The translations under genes and the position numbers were made by a program. The notes beneath the pieces are model-generated. The model was not told where the DNA came from, searched no databases, and was given only the letters and a program-made list of their open reading frames with translations. A stretch of 33,114 nucleotides of DNA, from the NCBI GenBank assembly GCA_041493035.1, contig JBGPYB010000035.1:1-33114 (forward strand), in the 5' to 3' direction. Of this stretch, positions 26,724-33,114 are shown one piece after another; the first letter of the stretch is position 1, and each line of letters starts with the position of its first letter. The stretch is from JBGPYB01 sp041493035 (GTDB lineage: Bacteria > Acidobacteriota > Vicinamibacteria > Fen-336).

Positions 26724-28855
26724 GCGGCGACCAAGACCCGCGCGTCGAGCGCGACGATGCCGTCGGACGCGCAACGCAGCGGGTTGACCTCGACGTCGGC
26801 GACGGCGGGAACCGAAAGCAGCAGTCGGCCCACCGCCGCGAGCGCCCCTACGACGGCTTCGAGGTCGACGGGCGCGGAGCCGCGCGGTCCGAGGAGGCGC
26901 GAGCCCACCCGCGTCTCGGCGATGAGGCTGCGCAGCTCTTCCTTCGAACAAGGCAGCGTCCGGATCGCCGAGTCCCCAGCGGACTCGGCCAGAACGCCGC
27001 CCGTGCCGAAGAGCAGGATCGGACCGAACTGGCCGTCGCGCCGCGCCCCCACGATCGCCTCGACACCGCCGCGACGGTACGGGGCGAGGCGCACCTCGGG
27101 GTGCCCGTTGGAAACAAGATGGCTCACGGCGTCGTAGGCGCGGCGCACCTCGTCGACCGATCGAAGGTCGAGGTGAACGCCTCCCAACTCGGTCTTGTGG
27201 ACGATGGCCGCCTCGTGGATCTTGAGGACAACGGGAAAGCCTTGGCGCTCGGCCTGCGTCACGGCTTCGTCTGCGCTCCGAGCGAGCCGAGCGGGAAGCA
27301 TCGGCATGCCGAAGCGGGCGAGAAGCCGCGCGGCCTCGTCCTCGAGAAGCGCCCTTGCCGGACGGCGAGCCGCCTCGGCCAGGGCGCGGGCGAGGTCTTC
27401 CGGAAGGCCCTCGGCTTCGGCAGAAGCGACGGCGTCCCCCAAGGCGCGAGCCCGCTCCCGAGCGCGACCGCCACGCACCAAGGCCCCCGCGACCCGGGCA
27501 GCCACGTCGGCGGAGGCGAAGAGCGGCAGTCCCTGATCGCGCAGGAGTCGAAGCGCTGGCCGGTCCTCGTCCGCGTACAGATCATGGAGGAGAACCGGCT
27601 TGCCTGTTTCCTTTCGACGACGAGCCAGGAAGGTCGCGAGGGGCTCGTCGTACAGGGCATAGCCTCCGAAGAGAAGGACCAGGTCTGAGCCCGACCAATC
27701 GAAGACCGGCCCGAGGACTCGCTCGTACGCCCGAAGGTCGTACTCGGACATGCCGCCGAACTCCACGGGGTTTCGGACGATGCCGACGAAGGGAGGCAGG
27801 TCGCGACGGAATCCCTCGGTCATGATCTCCGGAAAGGGCTCCACCCGAAGCCCGGCTTCCGTGACGGCATCGGTCAGAAGCGTCGCGTGGCCGCCCCCCT
27901 CGCCCACGAGCGCGGCCCGTGGGCCTCTGGGAAGCGGCGATTCCAAGAAAGCCTGCGCCACCGCCAGGGCTTCGTCGGCGCGATCGAGAAGGACCGCGCC
28001 GGCCTGAGCCAGGGCCTGCCGCGCCACCTCAGCCTCCCCCGCCAACGCACCGGTGTGGGAACGCGCGGTCCCCTGTCCCGCGACCGTGCGCCCACCGCGC
28101 AGAACGAGGACCGGCTTCACGGCGGCTGTGCGTGAGACTGCATCGAGGAAGGCGCGGCCTCGCCCCGGAGCGAAGCCTTCGGCGTAGACGAGGACGGCGC
28201 GCGTCGCGTCGTCGGCGCGGAAGAAGTCGAGGTACTCGTCCAGGGAGAGATCGGCCTGGTTGCCGGCGCTCACGAAACGCGAGAACCCGATGCCGTGGCG
28301 ACTCGAGGCTTCGTGGGCGAGGGCGTAGCCGAGGTTGCCGCTCGCCGACAAGAAGCCGAGGCTTCCCGTGGGAAAGGGAGAGATGGCGCTCAGGTTGAGG
28401 CGCGCCGGCGCGCTGAAGATGTTCATCCCATTGGGACCCACGAGACGCGTGCCGCCGGTCGCCGCAGCCTCCACCATTGCGCGCTCCAGGCGCCGTCCCT
28501 CGTCCCCGTGCTCCGAAAAGCCCGCGGCGTAAACGATGGCGAAAGGGACGCCCCGGCGCGCGAGGTCCGCGACGAGCGCGGGACATTCGGGCGCGGGTCG
28601 CACGACCAGGGCGACGTCGATCGGCCCGTCGGCCTCGTCGAGGGAACGAAGGAAGGGACGCCCAGGCAGCCCCCCTCCCCGCGGGTTCACCGGGAAGATG
28701 CGACCGGGATAGCCGTCATCCACGAGGGTCTTGAGGAGAAGATAGCCGTACTTCTCCGGCGCTTCCGAGGCCCCAATGAGAGCGACACCTCTCGGCTCGA
28801 AGAGGCGGCTCAGCGGGTGGGAAACGAGCGGCTCCTCGGGAGCGGACAGACTCAG
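26720..28855 (-). CDS. NDP-forming acyl-CoA synthetase (fused alpha and beta), probable CTG start
   Basis: A 711-residue single-chain acetate/acyl-CoA ligase (ADP-forming type). The order is a CoA-binding Rossmann domain (RGVALIGAS near residues 21-29), a succinyl-CoA-ligase-like domain with GFLSASGNLG and SHTGALAGE, and a C-terminal ATP-grasp domain (FPVVLKIHEAAIVHKTELGG, LLFGTGGVLAE, DVEVNPL). It interconverts acyl-CoA plus NDP and phosphate with acid, CoA and NTP. The first ATG/GTG/TTG in frame is GTG 28723, which would delete the RGVALIGAS nucleotide loop. Upstream of it the frame is open for 50 codons to a TGA, with only CTG candidates (28855, 28849, 28813). CTG 28855 overlaps the acyl-CoA dehydrogenase stop as CTGA, like the GTGA overlap at its other end, so I place the start there with reserve. 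Confidence 0.85.
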   Translation of the reverse strand: MSLSAPEEPLVSHPLSRLFEPRGVALIGASEAPEKYGYLLLKTLVDDGYPGRIFPVNPRGGGLPGRPFLRSLDEADGPIDVALVVRPAPECPALVADLARRGVPFAIVYAAGFSEHGDEGRRLERAMVEAAATGGTRLVGPNGMNIFSAPARLNLSAISPFPTGSLGFLSASGNLGYALAHEASSRHGIGFSRFVSAGNQADLSLDEYLDFFRADDATRAVLVYAEGFAPGRGRAFLDAVSRTAAVKPVLVLRGGRTVAGQGTARSHTGALAGEAEVARQALAQAGAVLLDRADEALAVAQAFLESPLPRGPRAALVGEGGGHATLLTDAVTEAGLRVEPFPEIMTEGFRRDLPPFVGIVRNPVEFGGMSEYDLRAYERVLGPVFDWSGSDLVLLFGGYALYDEPLATFLARRRKETGKPVLLHDLYADEDRPALRLLRDQGLPLFASADVAARVAGALVRGGRARERARALGDAVASAEAEGLPEDLARALAEAARRPARALLEDEAARLLARFGMPMLPARLARSADEAVTQAERQGFPVVLKIHEAAIVHKTELGGVHLDLRSVDEVRRAYDAVSHLVSNGHPEVRLAPYRRGGVEAIVGARRDGQFGPILLFGTGGVLAESAGDSAIRTLPCSKEELRSLIAETRVGSRLLGPRGSAPVDLEAVVGALAAVGRLLLSVPAVADVEVNPLRCASDGIVALDARVLVAA

Positions 28856-30018
28856 CTCACCAGGCGACCGAGGTCACGCTTCATGACTCCGTTCAGGATG
28901 ATCCCCCGCATGATCTCCGAAGTCCCCTCCCAGATGCGATCGACGCGGAGGTGGCGGAAGTGGCGCTCCGCCGCCCAGTCCTTGCAGTAGCCGCGGCCGC
29001 CGAAGACCTGGACGACGCGGTCGGCCACGCGATTCGCCATTTCCGAGGCGTAGAGCTTGCACATCGAGGCCTTGGCGTGCAGCTCCTTCAGGTCGGACCT
29101 CCCCTGGTCTTCTTCCCACGCGGTCTTGTAAGTCATGAGGCGCGCGGCGAACAGCTCCGTGGCCGAGTCGGCCAGCATGAACCCGACGGCCTGGTGCTCG
29201 TAAAGCTTCCGGCCGAAGGACTCCCGCGAGGCGACCCATACTTTGGCCTCCTCGAGGAGGCGTTGTGCCGCGCCGAGGCAGCGGGCCGCGATGTGAAGGC
29301 GCTCCTCGCGGAACCAGTTCCTCGTCACGGCGTCGGCCTGTCCAATACCGCCAAGCACCTGGGACTCGGGGACTTCGCACTTCTCGAAGACGACTTCCGG
29401 ATGCTCATCCTCAGTGCGTGTCATGAAGTGGGGGATGCGCTGGATGCGCATTCCCGGGTTCCCGCGGTCCACCAGAAAGCACGTTGCTTCGCCCGGCCCC
29501 GTCATCGCGTGAACGATCGTGGCCGGCGCCCGCTCGCCGCTGGTCACGAACCATTTCTCGCCGTCGATGACCCAGCGGTCCCCTTTCCTGGCGGCCACGG
29601 TCTTCAGGTTGGAGGTGTCGGAACCCCCTCCGGGCTCAGTGATGGCGTAGGCAGCAGCCACTTCAACCTCGCCGCGGATGGCGGGATCGAGATACTTGCG
29701 TCGTTGCTCGGTGGTGCAGGCCAGGAGCGCATTGTAGGGGCCACCGACGTAGCCCCAGAGATCGTTCGTGGCTCGGCCGGCCGCCTCCTGGACGATGACC
29801 TGCTCCATCACCGACGACCCAAGCCCGCCCAGCTCCTTCGGAACGTTCATGGGCCAGAAGCCCTCTGCGATGGAGCGGCGCCGAAGGCGGGCGCTGACGT
29901 CGGCGGGAAGCGGCCCGCGCTCCTCCACGGCCAGCTCGTGGGGAATGAGCTCCTCGTGGGTGAAGCGAAGCGCCCGTTGCTGGAGCGCCACAAGCTCCGG
30001 CGTCAGCTCGAAATCCAT
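28852..30018 (-). CDS. Acyl-CoA dehydrogenase
   Basis: A 388-residue flavoenzyme that oxidises acyl-CoA to trans-2-enoyl-CoA with FAD. AYAITEPGGGSDTSNLKT and WVIDGEKWFVTSGERA are the FAD/substrate signatures, RESFGRKLYEHQAVGFMLAD lies in the helical domain, and the presumed catalytic base is Glu364 in RIWEGTSEIMRG. Length and domain order are standard. The preferred acyl chain is not readable from sequence; the neighbours (acyl-CoA synthetase and amino acid permease) would fit a branched or short chain. The start ATG has GGAGG 6 bases before it; a TAGGAT box lies at 30038-30043. It heads an eight-gene minus-strand run and is divergent from an aminotransferase operon across a 145-base region with a dyad. 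Confidence 0.94.
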   Translation of the reverse strand: MDFELTPELVALQQRALRFTHEELIPHELAVEERGPLPADVSARLRRRSIAEGFWPMNVPKELGGLGSSVMEQVIVQEAAGRATNDLWGYVGGPYNALLACTTEQRRKYLDPAIRGEVEVAAAYAITEPGGGSDTSNLKTVAARKGDRWVIDGEKWFVTSGERAPATIVHAMTGPGEATCFLVDRGNPGMRIQRIPHFMTRTEDEHPEVVFEKCEVPESQVLGGIGQADAVTRNWFREERLHIAARCLGAAQRLLEEAKVWVASRESFGRKLYEHQAVGFMLADSATELFAARLMTYKTAWEEDQGRSDLKELHAKASMCKLYASEMANRVADRVVQVFGGRGYCKDWAAERHFRHLRVDRIWEGTSEIMRGIILNGVMKRDLGRLVS

Positions 30019-30065
30019 CGCGGCCTCCGGTGGCGCGATCCTAGCACCGACCGCTCAAAATTCAG

Positions 30066-30082
30066 CGTGACCGATGGTCACG
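30066..30082. promoter_or_regulatory. Perfect 7-3-7 inverted repeat, probable operator
   Basis: CGTGACC-GAT-GGTCACG lies in the divergent region between acyl-CoA dehydrogenase and the aminotransferase. It is followed by another TGACC half at 30089-30093 that overlaps a TTGACC -35-like hexamer. The form resembles TetR- or GntR-type operators. No regulator gene is adjacent. Confidence 0.55.
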
Positions 30083-30087
30083 GGAAG

Positions 30088-30117
30088 TTGACCCGCGCGC
30101 ACCCGCAAAGGTAGCCT
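30088..30117 (+). promoter_or_regulatory. Candidate promoter of the aminotransferase-oxidoreductase operon
   Basis: TTGACC (30088-30093), an 18-base spacer, then TAGCCT (30112-30117). An alternative -10 is TATAGA at 30141-30146. A GGAG ribosome-binding site at 30154-30157 lies 6 bases before ATG 30164, so this gene is leadered, unlike many others here. Confidence 0.4.
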
Positions 30118-30163
30118 CTCGCATCCTCACGCCGTCCTCATATAGACCTTTCTGGAGCCTCGC

Positions 30164-31498
30164 ATGCCACGTTCCCTCGAAAAATCCAATGCCCACTTCC
30201 GCCGTGCGGTCCGCAAGATGCCCCTGGGCGTCAGCTCCAACTTCCGCTACTGGGGTGAAGACAAGACCCTGTACGTAAAGACCAGCCAGGGCGCGCGGAT
30301 CTGGGACCTGGACGGCAACGAATACATCGACTACCGCCTCGGCTACGGTCCGGTGATCCTCGGCCATCGCCATCCCGAGGTCGACGCAGCAGCCCGTGCG
30401 GGACAGGAGGTCGGCACGGTCTTTGCCCTCAGCACCGAGCGCGAGGTCGTCGTCGCCGAGCTGGTCTCCGAAATGGTCGCGGCCGCCGAGCTCGTGCGCT
30501 TCTCGAACTCGGGGACCGAGGCCGTCATGGCCGCCCTGCGCCTCGCGCGCGGCGCCACGGGGCGCGACGGCTACGTCATTCTCGAGGGTTCGTACCACGG
30601 CCTGTTTGACGCAGTCATGTGGCAGGCCGACGTCGAGAACCTGAGCGACGTGTCGAAGGAACCGGATGTGCTGCCCTTTGGGAAGGGAGTCCCCGGGCTC
30701 ATCCGGGACCTCTTCTGGCACGTTCCCTACAACGACGCCGACCGCCTCGAGAGCGTCTTGAAGGCGCATTCGGACCGTATTGCCGCCGTCCTCATCGAGC
30801 CGATTCTGGGAAGCTGCTGCGGCATCCCCGCGACCCCCGAGTTCTTCCGCGCCGTTCGGGAGCTGTGCACGCGCTACGACGTCCTGATGATCGTCGACGA
30901 GGTGAAGACCGGCTTCCGGGTCGCCCGAGGCGGGGCGCAGCAGCTCCACGGAGTGAAGGCCGATATCTGCACCTCGGCCAAGGCCATGGCCAACGGCTAC
31001 CCCATCGCCGCCATCGGCGGGCGGGAAGACATCATGCGCCACTACGGGCAGGGCGTGACCCACGGCGGCACCTACACGGCGGGTGCCTTGCCCCTGGCCG
31101 CCGCCGAGCGGACGCTGCGCATCCTGAGAGACACCGACGCGCTGGCACGGGTGGAGGCCTACGGGCTCCGGCTTCAGGAGGGGATGGGCCGCATCTTGAA
31201 GGCCCGCAGCATCCCCCATTCCTTCGCGGGGCATCCGAGCATGGGGGGCCTTTTCTTCCGCGAAACACCCCCCAGGAACTACCGGGACTGGAAGCTCTCG
31301 GACTACACCTTCTACGACACCCTGGCGCAGCATCTCATCGAGCACGGCGTCATCTGCGAGCCCGACTCGCGGGAGCCGTGGTTCATCAGCGCCGCCCACG
31401 ACGACTCCTGCCTCGTGAAGACCCTCGCGGTCTTCGAGGCCGGCGTTGACGCCACGGTCGACGAGCTGTCGCGCGCCAAGACGACGGCACGCGCGTAA
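30164..31498 (+). CDS. Class III aminotransferase, glutamate-1-semialdehyde aminomutase-like
   Basis: A 444-residue PLP enzyme. The PLP lysine is Lys273 in TSAKAMANGYP, and Asp245 in IVDEVKTGFR binds the pyridine nitrogen; NSGTEAVMAALRLARG is the phosphate-binding segment. It is most like glutamate-1-semialdehyde 2,1-aminomutases, but there are no haem genes nearby and it is about 15 residues longer than HemL. It probably acts as an omega- or beta-amino acid transaminase or another aminomutase rather than in haem synthesis. The stop is 24 bases before the FAD oxidoreductase gene, which has a good ribosome-binding site, so the two are cotranscribed and probably act on one amine substrate. The divergent acyl-CoA operon shares its upstream region. 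Confidence 0.87.
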   Translation: MPRSLEKSNAHFRRAVRKMPLGVSSNFRYWGEDKTLYVKTSQGARIWDLDGNEYIDYRLGYGPVILGHRHPEVDAAARAGQEVGTVFALSTEREVVVAELVSEMVAAAELVRFSNSGTEAVMAALRLARGATGRDGYVILEGSYHGLFDAVMWQADVENLSDVSKEPDVLPFGKGVPGLIRDLFWHVPYNDADRLESVLKAHSDRIAAVLIEPILGSCCGIPATPEFFRAVRELCTRYDVLMIVDEVKTGFRVARGGAQQLHGVKADICTSAKAMANGYPIAAIGGREDIMRHYGQGVTHGGTYTAGALPLAAAERTLRILRDTDALARVEAYGLRLQEGMGRILKARSIPHSFAGHPSMGGLFFRETPPRNYRDWKLSDYTFYDTLAQHLIEHGVICEPDSREPWFISAAHDDSCLVKTLAVFEAGVDATVDELSRAKTTARA

Positions 31499-31522
31499 GC
31501 AAGCACACGAAGGAGAAAGCTC

Positions 31523-33114
31523 ATGGCGAACAAGTACGACGCGATCGTGATCGGGGGAGGCCACAACGGCCTCGTGGCGGGGGCCTATCTGGCCCGCGCG
31601 GGAGCCAAGGCCGTCGTCCTCGAGTCGCTGCCCAAATGCGGCGGCGCCGCGGCCTCGGAGAACCCGTGGCCCGAAGGCCCCGAGTTCAAGGTCACGAAGT
31701 ACTCGTACGTCATGAGCCTCATGCCCAACACGATCCTGCGGGACCTGAAGCTCAAGGAGCACGGCTACAAGGTCTTCCCGATGGGCCCCTACTACCAGGC
31801 GTGGCCCGACGGACACTCGATCAAGCTCTACGCCGACGACGCGAAGCTCAATTACGAGAGCATCGCCAAGGTCTCTAAGAAAGACGCCGAGACGATGCCC
31901 AAGTGGGACGCGTGGCTCCACGGCATCGCGCAAGTCCTCGGCCCGATGCTGATGCAGATTCCTCCGAAGCTCGGGTCGAAGAGCATCGGTGACCTGCTCG
32001 ACCAGGCGCAGACCGGCTGGAAGTTCCGCAAGCTCGACGTGCGCGGCGTGGCCGACGTGACGCGGCTCTTCACCATGAGCATCACCGATCTCCTGGACGA
32101 CTGGTTCGAGTCCGTGGAGGTCAAGGCGGCCCTGGCCGTCAACGGCATCATCGGTACCTGGGCCGGCCCTGACTCACCGGGCACGGCCTACGTCATGGTC
32201 CACCACTCCATAGGCGACGTGGGCGACGGACACCTGGGTGGCTGGGGATTCGCCGAGGGCGGCATGGGCGGCGTGTCCGCGGCCATCGAGCGCTCCGCCA
32301 AGGCCTTCGGTTGCGAGATCCGGACGAGCGCGGCTGTCGAGAGGGTCATCGTGAAGAGCGGCCGGGCCGTGGGCGTGGTCTTGAAGAGCGGCGAGGAGCT
32401 ATTGGCCCCCGCGGTGATCACCAGCGTCCACCCGAAGATCGCCTTCCTGAAGCACCTCGACAAGAAGGACCTTCCCTCGGACTTCGTCACCGACATCGAG
32501 CGCTGGAAGACCCGAAGCGGCGTCGTGAAGGTCAACCTCGCCCTCTCGGAGCTGCCGAGCTTCACCGCCAACCCCGGGTCGCAGCCGCAGGAGCACCACA
32601 GCGGCAGCGTCGAGCTGTGCCTGTCCACGAAATACTGCGAGCAGGCCTTCCAAGACGCCAAGGCGGGACGCGCCGCGGCGCGCCCCTTCGTGGACGGCGT
32701 GATCCCGAGCTACTGGGACAAGACACTGGCCCCCGAGGGGAAGCACATCTTTTCGATGTTCACCCAGTGGGTCCCCTGCGAGTGGGACAAGGAACCGCAC
32801 CGGGACGAACTGGAAGCCTACGCCGACCGGATCATCGACGGCTACAACGAGCTGGCGCCGAACTTCAAGAGGTCGATCCTCCACCGCCAGGTCCTCGGCC
32901 CCTACGACATGGAGCAGGAGCTCGGGATGCTCGGCGGGAACATCTTCCACGGCGAGCTGTCCACGGAGCAGCTCTTCCACATGCGCCCGGCGGCGGGATA
33001 CGCCGACTTCCGCACGCCCATCGCCGGCCTGTACCAGGCCAGCTCCGCCACCCACGGCGGCGGCGGCGTCACGGGGATCCCGGCCTACCAGGCGGTCAAA
33101 CAGATCCAGAAGGA
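31523..33114 (+). CDS. FAD-dependent oxidoreductase, PYROXD2/phytoene desaturase-like (partial, 3' end beyond window)
   Basis: My translation gives 530 codons open to the right edge, beginning MANKYDAIVIGGGHNGLVAG. The GxGxxG dinucleotide-binding loop is at residues 11-16, with Glu35 ending the second strand (VVLES) and KCGGAAASEN after it. GFAEGGMGGVSAAI and the late TPIAGLYQASSATHGGGG are typical of the amine-oxidase/phytoene-desaturase superfamily, nearest to the PYROXD2-like branch. These proteins are flavin oxidoreductases of uncertain substrate. The gene starts at ATG 31523 behind AAGGAGAAAG. No signal peptide or membrane segment is seen. Only a small C-terminal part (perhaps 10-30 residues) seems to be missing. 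Its coupling to a class III aminotransferase suggests amine or amino acid oxidation. Confidence 0.85.
   Translation, partial: MANKYDAIVIGGGHNGLVAGAYLARAGAKAVVLESLPKCGGAAASENPWPEGPEFKVTKYSYVMSLMPNTILRDLKLKEHGYKVFPMGPYYQAWPDGHSIKLYADDAKLNYESIAKVSKKDAETMPKWDAWLHGIAQVLGPMLMQIPPKLGSKSIGDLLDQAQTGWKFRKLDVRGVADVTRLFTMSITDLLDDWFESVEVKAALAVNGIIGTWAGPDSPGTAYVMVHHSIGDVGDGHLGGWGFAEGGMGGVSAAIERSAKAFGCEIRTSAAVERVIVKSGRAVGVVLKSGEELLAPAVITSVHPKIAFLKHLDKKDLPSDFVTDIERWKTRSGVVKVNLALSELPSFTANPGSQPQEHHSGSVELCLSTKYCEQAFQDAKAGRAAARPFVDGVIPSYWDKTLAPEGKHIFSMFTQWVPCEWDKEPHRDELEAYADRIIDGYNELAPNFKRSILHRQVLGPYDMEQELGMLGGNIFHGELSTEQLFHMRPAAGYADFRTPIAGLYQASSATHGGGGVTGIPAYQAVKQIQK

Noticed and set aside
26724..26951. N-terminal extension of the APC permease
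   Set aside because: It lies within the acyl-CoA synthetase gene in another frame; GTG 26723 forms the GTGA junction and precedes helix 1 closely.
30062..31933. 623-residue minus-strand open frame opposite the aminotransferase
   Set aside because: Antisense shadow; the plus strand carries complete PLP motifs.

Overview
This is a GC-rich, gene-dense bacterial window with 22 protein-coding genes, two of them cut by the window edges. There are no rRNA or tRNA genes, no CRISPR array and no insertion sequence that I can recognise. The mixture suggests a soil or sediment bacterium of the Acidobacteriota or a similar deep high-GC lineage: a Ser/Thr kinase with TPR repeats, small secreted coiled-coil proteins, a multi-sensor histidine kinase, a GGDEF cyclase, a PilZ response regulator and amidoligases. 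The phylum call is an inference from gene style, not from a marker gene.

Layout. Positions 1-989 (minus) hold the 5' part of a nicotinate phosphoribosyltransferase. Positions 1063-6401 (plus) hold a membrane PAS/GAF/GAF histidine kinase translationally coupled to an exported M1-type aminopeptidase. Positions 6430-9509 (minus) hold two paralogous secreted coiled-coil proteins downstream of a Ser/Thr kinase-TPR protein. Positions 9586-11156 (plus) hold holo-ACP synthase overlapping an MFS transporter. Positions 11162-14759 (minus) hold a homocitrate/isopropylmalate synthase-family enzyme whose 3' end overlaps a membrane diguanylate cyclase.

Positions 14904-20091 (plus) are the most unusual part. 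Four tightly packed genes encode a circularly permuted ATP-grasp ligase, a GCS2/YbdK-type carboxylate-amine ligase, a class I glutamine-amidotransferase-like protein with an N-terminal cysteine cluster, and a PGM1-like ATP-grasp peptide ligase. Three amide-bond-forming enzymes and one amidase/transferase with no NRPS or ribosome-related partner look like a ribosome-independent pathway for a small peptide or amide metabolite. The divergent DRE-TIM acyltransferase could supply a carboxylic acid, but that is conjecture. Positions 20092-20430 contain no gene but carry CACGGAG-type repeats in inverted orientation.

Positions 20431-30018 (minus) are eight co-linear genes with gaps of at most 13 bases or with overlaps: acyl-CoA dehydrogenase, NDP-forming acyl-CoA synthetase, APC permease, purF, PfkB kinase, cyclophilin, receiver-PilZ regulator and cca. 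A 145-base divergent region with a perfect 7-3-7 dyad separates them from a GSAM-like aminotransferase and a PYROXD2/phytoene-desaturase-like FAD oxidoreductase (30164 to the window end, plus).

Two themes recur. Many genes have a TANNNT-like -10 box only 6-10 bases before the start codon, which suggests widespread leaderless transcription. Start and stop codons often overlap (GTGA, TGATG and a likely CTGA). c-di-GMP signalling is represented at both ends, by an active-looking GGEEF cyclase and a PilZ effector.
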